NCBI RefSeq assembly: GCF_032854445.1
Contig: NC_088307.1
Span: forward strand, 8,244,001 to 8,308,000
Reading direction: 5' to 3'
Length of the DNA stretch: 64,000 bases
From: Liolophura sinensis
Taxonomy: Eukaryota > Mollusca > Polyplacophora > Chitonida > Chitonidae
Shown one piece after another: positions 49,728-63,100 of the stretch (positions are counted from its first letter, which is position 1; each line of letters opens with the position of its first letter). The notes under the pieces were generated by a model. The model searched no databases and had not been told where the DNA came from. It saw only the letters and a program-made list of their open reading frames with translations. A program made the position numbers and the translations under genes.

Positions 49728-52700
49728 TTAGACTCACCAGTGATTATTTCAAGAAAGGAAACACAGCAGGAATTCACACACAGTAAACATTTTCCACGCT
49801 TCTACTCGATAGACACATTTTTCTCACTGTCAATCCAAGCTTGAAGACTTTTCGAGTGGTGTCATTTTCCCCACATATAAACAGCCAGTGTTATACTTTT
49901 TCCAATGCCTATTACATCCTTCCTTGTATCTAGTACGTGCCTGGTCTTTTCATTCCCACTAGCACTATCAGATGCTAGGAAGGAAACACAACATCGTTGA
50001 CGACAATTTTTCATTCGACTTCAATCCCTTCCTTGGATCTGATATGGGCTGGTGTAAAGCAAAAACTAGCACTATTAGACGCTAGGGAGGGTATTCTCAC
50101 CATCAGTTGTGTGCCTTGAATTCACTTCCAGTCAGGCGTCTTCCCTTCCTTGTATGTGCTACGTGCTGGTGTAAATCTTCAATTAGCACTATCACATGCT
50201 AGGAAAGGAAAAGTTCTACCACCCATACTTGGATAGTTGTATATTTACTACATCTGTAGGTCCGCTAATTTTACCTGGAAGGAGCTACACTAGTCGTGAT
50301 ATAGTCTATGCTGTCTTTCTTTGTATCTAGTACGTGCTGGTTTTAAAAACTATATTAGCACTATTAGATGCTTAGGATGGCGTGTGGAGCAATCATCAAA
50401 ATCGGCAAACAACTGTCTGAAGCATGCCTAAAAGTGTACTGCTAAAACTCTTCCAATGCCTATATTTCTTCTTTGTGTAGAGGAGGATATATACGTTTCA
50501 TTCATTAGTCTTTTGTTTTACACTCACCAGTGATTATTTCAAGAAAGGAAACACAGCAGGAATTCACACACAGTAAACATTTTCCACGCTTCTACTCGAT
50601 AGACACATTTTTCTCAACTGTCAATCCAAGCTTGAAGACTTTTCGAGCGGTGTCATTTTCCCCAGATATAAACAGCCAGTGTTATACTTTTTCCAATGCC
50701 TATTACATCCTTCCTTGTATCTAGTACGTGCTGGTCTTTTCATTCCCACTAGCACTATCAGATGCTAGGAAGGAAACACAACATCGTTGACGACAATTTT
50801 TCATTCGACTTCAATCCCTTCCTTGGATCTGATATGGGCTGGTGTAAAGCAAAAACTAGCACTATTAGATGCTAGGGAGGGTATTCTTACCATCAGTTGT
50901 GTGCCTGGAATTCACTTCCAGTCAGGCCTCTTCCCTTCCTTGTATGTGCTACGTGCTGGTGTAAATCTTCAATTAGCACTATCACATGCTAGGAAAGGAA
51001 AAGTTATACCACCCATACTTGGATAGTTGTATATTTACTACATCTGTAGGTCCGCTAATTTTTACCTGGAAGGAGCTACACTAGTCGTGATATAGTCTAT
51101 GCTGTCTTTCTTTGTATCTAGTACGTGCTGGTTTTAAAAACTATATTAGCACTATTAGATGCTTAGGATGGCGTGTGGAGCAATCATCAAAATCGGCAAA
51201 CAACTGTCTGAAGCATGGCTAAAAGTGTACTGCTAAAACTCTGCCAATGCCTATATTTCTTCTTTGTGTAGAGGAGGATATATACGTTTCATTCATTAGT
51301 CTTTTGTTTTAGACTCACCAGTGATTATTTCAAGAAAGGAAACACAGCAGGAATTCACACAGAGTAAACATTTTCCACGCTTCTACTCGATAGAAACATT
51401 TTTCTCAACTGTCAATCCAAGCTTTAAGATTTTTCGAGTGGTGTCATTTTGCCCACATATAAACAGCCAGTGTTATACTTTTTCCACTGCCTCTTACATC
51501 CTTCCTTGTATCTAGTACGTGCTGGTCTTTTTATTCCCACTAGCACTATCAGTTGCTAGGAAGGAAACACAACATCGTTGACGACAATTTTTCATTCGAC
51601 TTCAATCCCTTCCTTGGATCTGATATGGGCTTGTGTAAAGCAAAAACTAGCACTATTAGATGCTAGGGAGGGTATTCTCACCATCAGTTGTGTGCCTTGA
51701 CTTCACTTCCAGTCAGGCGTCTTCCCTTCCTTGTATGTGCTACGTGCTGGTGTAAATCTTCAATTAGCACTATCACATGCTAGGAAAGGAAAAGTTCTAC
51801 CACCCATACTTGGATAGTTGTTGTATATTTACTACATCTGTAGGTCCGCTAATTTTACCTGGAAGGAGCTACAGTAGTCGTGATTTAGTCTATGCTGTCT
51901 TTCTTTGTATCTAGTACGTGCTGGTTTTAAAAACTATATTAGCACTATTAGATGCTTAGGATGGCGTGTGGAGCAATCATCAAAATCGGCAAACAACTGT
52001 CTGAAGCATGCCTAAAAGTGTACTGCTAAATCTGCTATATTTCTTCTGTGTGTAGAGGAGGATATATACGTTTCATTCTTAAGTCTTTTGTTCTGGACTC
52101 ACCAGTAATAATTTCAAGAAAGGAAACACAGCAGGAATTCACACAGAGTAAACATTTTCCACTCTTCTACTTGCCAGACACATTTTTCTCAACTGTCAAT
52201 CCAAGCTTAAAGACTTTTCGAGTGGTGTCATTTTCCCCACATATAAACAGCCAGTGTTATACTTTTTCCAATGCCTATTACATCCTTCCTTGTATCTAGT
52301 ACGTGCTGGTCTTTTCATTCCCACTAGCACTATCAGATGCTAGGAAGGAAACACAACATCGTTGACGACAATTTTTCATTCGACTTCAATCCCTTCCTTG
52401 GATCTGATATGGGCTGGTGTAAAGCAAAAACTAGCACTATTAGACGCTAGGGAGGGTATTCTCACCATCAGTTGTGTGCCTTGAATTCACTTCCAGTCAG
52501 GCGTCTTCCCTTCCTTGTATGTGCTACGTGCTGGTGTAAATCTTCAATTAGCACTATCACATGCTAGGAAAGGAAAAGTTCTACCACCCATACTTGGATA
52601 GTTGTATATTTACTACATGTATAGGTCCGCTAATTTTACCTGGAAGGAGCTACACTAGTCGTGATATAGTCTATGCTGTCTTTCTTTGTATCTAGTACGT

Positions 52701-52882
52701 GCTGGTTTTAAAAACTATATTAGCACTATTAGATGCTTAGGATGGCGTGTGGAGCAATCATCAAAATCGGCAAACAACTGTCTGAAGCATGCCTAAAAGT
52801 GTACTGCTAAAACTCTTCCAATGCCTATATTTCTTCTTTGTGTTGAGGAGGATATATACGTTTCATTCATTAATCTTTTGTT
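49728..52882 (+). repeat. Array block VII, first part: full-length monomers
   Basis: Monomer starts are 49728, 50518, 51309 and 52093, with lengths 790, 791, 784 and 790. Shared markers include GCTACACTAGTCGTGATATAG (here in place of GCTACAGTAGTCGTGATTTAG), CCAATGCCTATTACATCC and GTTGTATATTTAC. The segment from about 50760 to 51950 recurs about 5036 bp later, at about 55800-56980. Confidence 0.82.
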
Positions 52883-53425
52883 TTGGACTCACCAGTGATA
52901 ATTTTAAGAAAGGAAACACAGCAGGAATTCACACAGAGTAAACATTTTCCACGCTTCTACTTGCCAGACACATTTTTCTCAACTGTCAATCCAAGCTTTA
53001 AGACTTTTCGAGTGGTGTCATTTTGACCACATATAAACAGCCAGTGTTATACTTTTTCCACTGCCTCTTACATCCTTCCTTGTATCTAGTAAGTGCTGGT
53101 CTTTTATGAAAGGAAAAGTTCTACCACCCATACTTGGATAGTTGGTGTATATTTACTACATCTGTAGGTCCGCTAATTTTACCTGGAAGGAGCTACAGTA
53201 GTCGTGATTTAGTCTATGCTGTCTTTCTTTGTATCTAGTACGTGCTGGTTTTAAAAACTATATTAGCACTATTAGATGCTTAGGATGGCGTGTGGAGCAA
53301 TCATCAAAATCGGCAAACAACTGTCTGAAGCATGCCTAAAAGTGTACTGCTAAAACTCTGCCAATGCCTATATTTCTTCTTTGTGTAGAGGAGGATATAT
53401 ACGTTTCATTCATTAGTCTTTTGTT
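52883..53425 (+). repeat. Deleted monomer, 543 bp (junction near 53105)
   Basis: This is the 250-bp A-to-C deletion with the variant right side ATGAAAGG instead of AGGAAAGG, followed by GTTGGTGTATAT. It forms a full-plus-deleted pair with the 793-bp monomer at 53426, and a similar deleted monomer follows 1336 bp later at 54219. Confidence 0.85.
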
Positions 53426-54218
53426 TTAGACTCACCAGTGATTATTTCAAGAAAGAAAACACAGCAGGAGTTCACATAGAGTAAACATTTTCCACGCTTC
53501 TACTCGATAGACACATTTTTCTCAACTGTCAATCCAAGCTTTTAGACTTTTCGAGTGGTGTCATTTTCCCCACATATAAACAGCCAGTGTTATACTTTTT
53601 CCACTGCCTCTTACATCCTTCCTTGTATCTAGTACGTGCTGGTCTTTTCAGTCCCACTAGCACTATCAGATGCTAGGAAGGAAACACAACATCGTTGACG
53701 ACAATTTTTCATTCGACTTCAATCACTCCCTTGGATCTGATATGGGCTGGTGTAAAGCAAAAACTAGCACTATTAGATGCTAGGGAGGGCATTCTTACCA
53801 TCAGTTGTGTGCCTTGAATTCACTTCCAGTCAGGCGTCTTCCCTTCCTTGTATGGGCTACGTGCTGGTGTAAATCTTCAATTAGCACTATCACATGCTAG
53901 GAAAGGAAAAGTTCTTCCACCCATACTTGGTTAGTTGGTGTATATTTACTACATCTATAGGTCCGCTAATTTTACCTGGAAGGAGCTACAGTAGTCGTGA
54001 TTTAGTCTATGCTTTTTTTCTTTGTATCTAGTACGTGCTGGTTTTAAAAACTATATTTGCACTATTAGATGCTTAGGATGGCGTGTGGAGCAATCATCAA
54101 AATCGGCAAACAACTGAATGAAGCATGGCTAAAAGTGTACTGCTAAAACTCTGCCAATGCCTATATTTCTTCTTTGTGTAGAGGAGGATATATACGTTTC
54201 ATTCATTAGTCTTTTGTT
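53426..54218 (+). repeat. Full-length monomer between two deleted monomers
   Basis: The monomer is 793 bp, with all four modules. It carries private variants such as CAATCACTCCCTTGG near 53722 and GGTTAGTTGGTGTAT near 53929. The GTTGGTGTAT variant is shared with the deleted monomer just upstream, which suggests patchwork exchange between neighbours. Confidence 0.85.
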
Positions 54219-54761
54219 TTGGACTCACCAGTAATAATTTCAAGAAAGGAAACACAGCAGGAATTCACACAGAGTAAACATTTTCCACGCTTCTACTTGC
54301 CAGAAACATTTTTCTCAACTGTCAATCCAAGCTTTAAGACTTTTCGAGTGTTGTAATTTTCCCCACATATAAACAGCCAGTGTTATACTTTTTCCACTGC
54401 CTCTTACATCCTTCCTTGTATCTAGTAAGTGCTGGTCTTTTATGAAAGGAAAAGTTCTACCACCCATACTTGGATAGTTGGTTTATATTTACTACATCTG
54501 TAGGTCCGCTAATTTTACCTGGAAGGAGCTACAGTAGTCGTGATTTAGTCTATGCTGTCTTTCTTTGTATCTAGTACGTGCTGGTTTTAAAAACTATATT
54601 AGCACTATTAGATGCTTAGTATGGCGTGTGGAGCAATCATCAAAATCGGCAAACAACTGTCTGAAGCATGCCTAAAAGTGTACTGCTAAAACTCTGCCAA
54701 TGCCTATATTTCTTCTTTGTGTAGAGGAGGATATATACGTTTCATTCATTAGTCTTTTGTT
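54219..54761 (+). repeat. Deleted monomer, 543 bp (junction near 54441)
   Basis: It carries the same variant junction (CTTTTATGAAAGG) as at 53105, followed by GTTGGTTTATAT. Its first half differs from 52883 (it has CCAGAAACA and GTGTTGTAATTTT, as in the monomers near 23244), so the deletion junction has moved between monomer backgrounds or the first half has been converted. Confidence 0.85.
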
Positions 54762-56980
54762 TTAGACTCACCAGTGATTATTTCAAGAAAAGAAACACAG
54801 CAGGAGTTCACATAGAGTAAACATTTTCCTCGCTTCTTCTGGCCAGACACATTTTTCTCAACTGTCAATCCAAGCTTAAAGAATTTTCGAGTGGTGTCAT
54901 TTTACCCACATATAAACAGCCAGTGTTATACTTTTTCCACTGCCTCTTACATCCTTCCTTGTATCTAGTACGTGCTGGTATTTTCATTCCCACTAGCACT
55001 ATTAGATGCTAGGAAGGAAACACAACATCGTTGACGACAATTTTTCATTCGACTTCAATCCCTTCCTTGGATCTGATATGGGCTGGTGTAAAGCAAAAAC
55101 TAGCACTATTAGATGCTAGGGAGGGTATTCTTACCATCAGTTGTGTGCCAGGAATTCACTTCCAGTCAGGCGTCTTCCCTTCCTTGTATGTGCTACGTGC
55201 TGGTGTAAATCTTCAATTAGCACTATCACATGCTAGGAAAGGAAAAGTTCTACCACCCATACTTGGATAGTTGTCGTATATTTACTACATCTGTACGTCC
55301 GCTAATTTTACCTGGAAGGAGCTACAGTAGTCGTGATTTAGTCTATGCTGTCTTTCTTTGTATCTAGTACGTGCTGGTTTTAAAAACTATATTAGCACTA
55401 TTAGATGCTTAGGATGGCGTGTGGAGCAATCATCAAAATCGGCAAACAACTGTCTGAAGCATGCCTTAAAGTGTACTGCTAAAACTCTGCCAATGCCTAT
55501 ATTTCTTCTTTGTGTAGAGGAGGATATATACGTTTCATTCATTAGTCTTTTGTTTTACACTCACCAGTGATTATTTCAAGAAAGGAAACACAGCAGGAAT
55601 TCACACACAGTAAACATTTTCCACGCTTCTACTCGATAGACACATTTTTCTCAGCTGTCAATCCAAGCTTTAAGACTGTTCGAGTGGTGTCATTCTCCCC
55701 ACATATAAACAGCCAGTGTTATACTTTTTCCACTGCCTCTTACATCCTTCCTTGTATCTAGTACGTGCTGGTCTTTTCATTCCCACTAGCACTATCAGAT
55801 GCTAGGAAGGAAACACAACATCGTTGACGACAATTTTTCATTCGACTTCAATCCCTTCCTTAGATCTGATATGGGCTGGTGTAAAGCAAAAACTAGCACT
55901 ATTAGATGCTAGGGAGGGTATTCTTACCATCAGTTGTGTGCCTGGAATTCACTTCCAGTCAGGCCTCTTCCCTTCCTTGTATGTGCTACGTGCTGGTGTA
56001 AATCTTCAATTAGCACTATCACATGCTAGGAAAGGAAAAGTTATACCACCCATACTTGGATAGTTGTATATTTACTACATCTGTAGGTCCGCTAATTTTA
56101 CCTGGAAGGAGCTACACTAGTCGTGATATAGTCTATGCTGTCTTTCTTTGTATCTAGTACGTGCTGGTTTTAAAAACTATATTAGCACTATTAGATGCTT
56201 AGGATGGCGTGTGGAGCAATCATCAAAATCGGCAAACAACTGTCTGAAGCATGGCTAAAAGTGTACTGCTAAAACTCTGCCAATGCCTATATTTCTTCTT
56301 TGTGTAGAGGAGGATATATACGTTTCATTCATTAGTCTTTTGTTTTAGACTCACCAGTGATTATTTCAAGAAAGGAAACACAGCAGGAATTCACACAGAG
56401 TAAACATTTTCCACGCTTCTACTCGATAGAAACATTTTTCTCAACTGTCAATCCAAGCTTTAAGATTTTTCGAGTGGTGTCATTTTGCCCACATATAAAC
56501 AGCCAGTGTTATACTTTTTCCACTGCCTCTTACATCCTTCCTTGTATCTAGTACGTGCTGGTCTTTTTATTCCCACTAGCACTATCAGTTGCTAGGAAGG
56601 AAACACAACATCGTTTACGACAATTTTTCATTCGACTTCAATCCCTTCCTTGGATCTGATATGGGCTTGTGTAAAGCAAAAACTAGCACTATTAGATGCT
56701 AGGGAGGGTATTCTCACCATCAGTTGTGTGCCTTGAATTCACTTCCAGTCAGGCGTCTTCCCTTCCCTTGTATGTGCTACGTGCTGGTGTAAATCTTCAA
56801 TTAGCACTATCACATGCTAGGAAAGGAAAAGTTCTACCACCCATACTTGGATAGTTGTTGTATATTTACTACATCTGTAGGTCCGCTAATTTTACCTGGA
56901 AGGAGCTACAGTAGTCGTGATTTAGTCTATGCTGTCTTTCTTTGTATCTAGTACGTGCTGGTTTTAAAAACTATATTAGC
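54762..56980 (+). repeat. Array block VII, last part, up to the N run
   Basis: Monomer starts are 54762, 55555 and 56345, the last cut by the N run inside module D just after CTATATTAGC. From about 55800 the sequence repeats 50760 onward at an offset of about 5036 bp. It includes CTTTTTATTCCC, ATCAGTTGCTAGG and GGGCTTGTGTAAAG, which are found only in these two places. One extra C (CCTTCCCTTGTATG near 56765) and a TTTACG variant at 56614 distinguish the copy. Confidence 0.85.
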
Positions 56981-57180
56981 NNNNNNNNNNNNNNNNNNNN
57001 NNNNNNNNNNNNNNNNNNNNNNNNNNNNNNNNNNNNNNNNNNNNNNNNNNNNNNNNNNNNNNNNNNNNNNNNNNNNNNNNNNNNNNNNNNNNNNNNNNNN
57101 NNNNNNNNNNNNNNNNNNNNNNNNNNNNNNNNNNNNNNNNNNNNNNNNNNNNNNNNNNNNNNNNNNNNNNNNNNNNNNNN
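56981..57180. other. Assembly gap, exactly 200 N
   Basis: The left flank stops inside module D (CTATATTAGC) and the right flank starts inside module A (CATTCCCACTAGC). In a full monomer pair these two points are 381 bp apart (compare 57587-57967). A true gap would therefore be 381 bp plus a multiple of about 793, unless a deletion monomer lies in it. Exactly 200 suggests a fixed placeholder rather than a measured size. Any frame read across the N run is meaningless. Confidence 0.95.
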
Positions 57181-60100
57181 CATTCCCACTAGCACTATCA
57201 GATGCTAGGAAGGAAACACAACATCGTTGACGACAATTTTTCATTCGACTTCAATCCCTTCCTTGGATCTGATATGGGCTGGTGTAAAGCAAAAACTAGC
57301 ACTATTAGATGCTATGGAGGGTATTCTCACCATCAGTTGTGTGCCTTGAATTTAATTCCAGTCAGGCGTCTTCCCTTCCTTGTATGTGCTACGTGCTGGT
57401 GTAAATCTTCAATTAGCACTATCACATGCTAGGAATGGAAAAGTTCTACCACTTGGATAGTTGTAGTATATTTACTACATCTATATGTCTGCTAATTTCA
57501 TTTGGAAGAAGCTACAGTACTCGTGTTTTAATCTATGCTGTCTTTCTTTGTATCTAGTACGTACTGGTTTTAAAAACTATATTAGCACTATTAGATGCTT
57601 AGGATGGCGTGTGGAGCAATCATCAAAATCGGCAAACAACTGTCTGAAGCATGCCTGAAAGTGTACTGCTAAAACTCTGCCAATGCCTATATTTCTTCTT
57701 TGTGTAGAGGAGGATATATACGTTTCATTCATTAGTCTTTTGTTTTGGACTCACCAGTGATTATTTCAAAAAAGAAAACACAGCAGGAGTTCACACAGAG
57801 TAAACATTTTCCACGCTTCTACTCGATAGACACATTTTCCTCAACTGTCAATCCAAGCCTAAAGACTTTTCGAATGGTGTCATTTTACCCACATATAAAC
57901 AGCCAGTGTTATACTTTTTCCACTGCCTCTTACATCCTTCCTTGTATCTAGTACGTGCTGGTCTTTTCATTCCCACTAGCACTATCAGATGCTAGGAAGG
58001 AAACACAACATCGTTGACGACAATTTTTCATTCGACTTCAATCCCTTCCTTGGATCTGATATGGGCTGGTGTAAAGCAAAAACTAGCACTATGCTAGGGA
58101 GGGTATTCTCACCATCAGTTGTGTGCCTTGAATTTACTTCCAGTCAGGCGTCTTCCCTTCCTTGTATGTGCTACGTGCTGGTGTAAATTTTCAATTAGCA
58201 CTATCACATGCTAGGAAAGGAAAAGTTCTACCACCCATACTTGGATAGTTGTTTAATATCTACTACATCTATACTTCTGCTAATTTTACCTGGAAGGAGC
58301 TACAGTAGTCGTGATTTAGTCTATGCTGTCTTTCTTTGTATCTAGTACGTGCTGGTATTAAAAACTATATTAGCACTATTAGATGCTTAGGATTGCGTGT
58401 GGAGCAATCATCAAAATCGGCAAACAACTGTCTGAAGCATGCCTGAGAGTGTACTGCTAAAACTCTGCCAATGCCTATATTTCTTCTTTGTATAGAGGAG
58501 GATATATACGTTTCATTCATTAGTCTTTTGTTTTGGACTCACCAGTGATTATTTCAAAAAAGAAAACACAGCAGGAGTTCACACAGAGTAAACATTTTCC
58601 ACGCTTCTACTCGATAGACACATTTTCCTCAACTGTCAATCCAAGCCTAAAGAATTTTCGATTGGTGTCATTTTACCCACATATAAACAGCCAGTGTTAT
58701 ACTTTTTCCACTGCCTCTTACATCCTTCCTTGTATCTAGTACGTGCTGGTCTTTTCATTCCCACTAGCACTATCAGATGCTAGGAAGGAAACACAACATC
58801 GTTGACGACAATTTTTCATTCGACTCCAATCCCTTCCTTGGATCTGATATGGGCTGGTGTAAAGCAAAAACTAGCACTATTAGATGCTATGGAGGGTATT
58901 CTCACCATCAGTTGTGTGCCTTGAATTTACTTCCAGTCAGGCGTCTTCCCTTCCTTGTATGTGCTACGTGCTGGTGTAAATCTTCAATTAGCACTATCAC
59001 ATGCTAGGAAAGGAAAAGTTCTACCACCCATACTTGGATAGTTGTAGTATATTTACTACATTTATAGGTCCGCTAATTTCACCTGGAAGAAGCTACAGTA
59101 GTCGTGATTTAGTCTATGCTGTCTTTCTTTGTATCTAGTACGTACTGGTTTTAAAAACTATATTAGCACTATTAGATGCTTAGGATGGCGTGTGGAGCAA
59201 TCATCAAAATCGGCAAACAACTGTCTGAAGCATGCCTGAAAGTGTACTGCTAAAACTCTGCCAATGCCTATATTTCTTCTTTGTGTAGAGGAGGATATAT
59301 ACGTTTCATTCATTAGTCTTTTGTTTTGGACTCACCAGTGATTATTTCAAAAAAGAAAACACAGCAGGAGTTCACACAGAGTAAACATTTTCCACGCTTC
59401 TACTCGATAGACACATTTTCCTCAACTGTCAATCCAAGCCTAAAGACTTTTCGAATGGTGTCATTTTACCCACATATAAACAGCCAGTGTTATACTTTTT
59501 CCACTGCCTCTTACATCCTTCCTTGTATCTAGTACGTGCTGGTCTTTTCATTCCCACTAGCACTATCAGATGCTAGGAAGGAAACACAACATCGTTGACG
59601 ACAATTTTTCATTGGACTTCAATCCCTTCCTTGGATCTGATATGGGCTGGTGTAAAGCAAAAACTAGCACTATGCTAGGGAGGGTATTCTCACCATCAGT
59701 TGTGTGCCTTGAATTTACTTCCAGTCAGGCGTCTTCCCTTCCTTGTATGTGCTACGTGCTGGTGTAAATTTTCAATTAGCACTATCACATGCTAGGAAAG
59801 GAAAAGTTCTACCACCCATACTTGGATAGTTGTTTAATATCTACTACATCTATACTTCTGCTAATTTTACCTGGAAGGAGCTACAGTAGTCGTGATTTAG
59901 TCTATGCTGTCTTTCTTTGTATCTAGTACGTGCTGGTATTAAAAACTATATTAGCACTATTAGATGCTTAGGATTGCGTGTGGAGCAATCATCAAAATCG
60001 GCAAACAACTGTCTGAAGCATGCCTGAGAGTGTACTGCTAAAACTCTGCCAATGCCTATATTTCTTCTTTGTATAGAGGAGGATATATACGTTTCATTCA

Positions 60101-63100
60101 TTAGTCTTTTGTTTTGGACTCACCAGTGATTATTTCAAAAAAGAAAACACAGCAGGAGTTCACACAGAGTAAACATTTTCCACGCTTCTCCTCGATAGAC
60201 ACATTTTCCTCAACTGTCAATCCAAGCCTAAAGACTTTTCGATTGGTGTCATTTTACCCACATATAAACAGCCAGTGTTATACTTTTTCCACTGCCTCTT
60301 ACATCCTTCCTTGTATCTAGTACGTGCTGGTCTTTTCATTCCCACTAGCACTATCAGATGCTAGGAAGGAAACACAACATCGTTGACGACAATTTTTCAT
60401 TCGACTCCAATCCTTTCCTTGGATCTGATATGGGCTGATGTAAAGCAAAAACTAGCACTATTAGATGCTATGGAGGGTATTCTCACCATCAGTTGTGTGC
60501 CTTGAATTTAATTCCAGTCAGGCGTCTTCCCTTCCTTGTATGTGCTACGTGCTGGTGTAAATCTTCAATTAGCACTATCACATGCTAGGAAAGGAAAAGT
60601 TCTACCACCCATACTTGGATAGTTGTAGTATATTTACTACATCTATAGGTCCGCTAATTTCATTTGGAAGAAGCTACAGTACTCGTGTTTTAATCTATGC
60701 TGTCTTTCTTTGTATCTAGTACGTGCTGGTTTTAAATACTATATTAGCACTATTAGATGCTTAGGATGGCGTGTGGAGCAATTATCAAAATCGGCAAACA
60801 ACTGTCTGAAGCATGCCTAAAAGTGTACTGCTAAAACTCTGCCAATGCCTATATTTCTTCTTTGTATAGAGGAGGATATATACGTTTCATTCATTAGTCT
60901 TTTGTTTTGGACTCACCAGTGATTATTTCAAAAAAGAAAACACAGCAGGAGTTCACACAGAGTAAACATTTTCCACGCTTCTACTCGATAGACACATTTT
61001 CCTCAACTGTCAATCCAAGCCTAAAGACTTTTCGAGTGGTGTCATTTTCCCCACATATAAACAGCCAGTGTTATACTTTTTCCACTGCCTCTTACATCCT
61101 TCCTTGTATCTAGTACGTGCTGGTCTTCTCAGTCCCAATAGCACTATCAGATGCTAGGAAGGAAACACAACATCGTTGACGACAATTTTTCATTCGACTT
61201 CAATCCCTTCCTTGGATCTGATATGGGCTGGTGTAAAGCAAAAACTAGCACTATTAGATGCTAGGGAGGGTATTCTCACCATCAGTTGTGTGCCTTGAAT
61301 TTACTTCCAGTCAGGCGTCTTCCCTTCCTTGTATGTGCTACGTGCTGGTGTAAATCTTCAATTAGCACTATCACATGCTAGGAAAGGAAAAGTTCTACCA
61401 CCCATACTTGGATAGTTGTAGTATATTTACTACATCTATAGGTCCGCTAATTTTACCTGGAAGAAGCTACAGTAGTCGTGATTTAGTCTATGCTGTCTTT
61501 CTTTGTATCTAGTACGTGCTGGTTTTAAAAACTATATTAGCACTATTAGATGCTTAGGATGGCGTGTGGAGCAATCATCAAAATCGGCAAACAACTGTCT
61601 GAAGCATGCCTGAAAGTGTACTGCTAAAACTCTGCCAATGCCTATATTTCTTCTTTGTGTAGAGGAGGATATATACGTTTCATTCATTAGTCTTTTGTTT
61701 TGGACTCACCAGTGATTATTTCAAAAAAGAAAACACAGCAGGAGTTCACACAGAGTAAAAATTTTCCACGCTTCTACTCGATAGACACATTTTTCTCAAC
61801 TGTCAATCCAAGCCTAAAGACTTTTTGAGTGGTGTCATTTTACCCACATATAAACAGCCAGTGTTATACTTTTTCCACTGCCTCTTACATCCTTCCTTGT
61901 ATCTAGTACGTGCTGGTCTTTTCAGTCCCACTAGCACTATCAGATGCTAGGAAGGAAACACAACATCGTTGACGACAATTTTTCATTCGACTTCAATCCC
62001 TTCCTTGGATCTGATATGGGCTGGTGTAAAGCAAAAACTAGCACTATTAGATGCTAGGGAGGGTATTCTCACCATCAGTTGTGTGCCTTGAATTTAATTC
62101 CAGTCAGGCGTCTTCCCTTCCTTGTATGTGCTACGTGCTGGTGTAAATCTTCAATTAGCACTATCACATGCTAGGAAAGGAAAAGTTCTACCACCCATAC
62201 TTGGATAGTTGTAGTATATTTACTACATCTATAGGTCCGCTAATTTTACCTGGAAGAAGCTACAGTAGTCGTGATTTAGTCTATGCTGTCTTTCTTTGTA
62301 TCTAGTACGTGCTGGTTTTAAAAACTATATTAGCACTATTAGATGCTTAGGATGGCGTGTGGAGTAATTATCAAAATCGGCAAACAACTGTCTGAAGCAT
62401 GCCTAAAAGTGTACTGCTAAAACTCTGCCAATGCCTATATTTCTTCTTTGTGTAGAGGAGGATATATACGTTTCATTCATTAGTCTTTTGTTTTGGACTC
62501 ACCAGTGATTATTTCAAAAAAGAAAACACAGCAGGAGTTCACACAGAGTAAACATTTTCCACGCTTCTACTCAATAGACACATTTTTCTCAACTGTCAAT
62601 CCAAGCCTAAAGACTTTTCGAGTGGTGTCATTTTCCCCACATATAAACATCCAGTGTTATACTTTTTCCACTGCCTCTTACATCCTTCCTTGTATCTAGT
62701 ACGTGCTGGTCTTTTCATTCCCACTAGCACTATCAGATGCTAGGAAGGAAACACAACATCGTTGACGACAATTTTTCATTCGACTTCAATCCCTTCCTTG
62801 GATCTGATATGGGCTGGTGTAAAGCAAAAACTAGCACTATTAGATGCTATGGAGGGTATTCTCACCATCAGTTGTGTGCCTTGAATTTAATTCCAGTCAG
62901 GCGTCTTCCCTTCCTTGTATGTGCTACGTGCTGGTGTAAATCTTCAATTAGCACTATCACATGCTAGGAATGGAAAAGTTCTACCACTTGGATAGTTGTA
63001 GTATATTTACTACATCTATATGTCTGCTAATTTCATTTGGAAGAAGCTACAGTACTCGTGTTTTAATCTATGCTGTCTTTCTTTGTATCTAGTACGTACT

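Noticed and set aside
3782-56063. Recurring 79-residue open frame across modules B and C (MTTIFHS-like)
   Set aside because: It starts at TTG and is open only where the linker reads CCTGGAATT; the common CCTTGAATT form puts a TGA in frame. Alternate monomers are therefore closed, which is not a pattern of coding constraint.
56942-57244. Open frames spanning the N run on both strands
   Set aside because: Unknown bases were read as open sequence.
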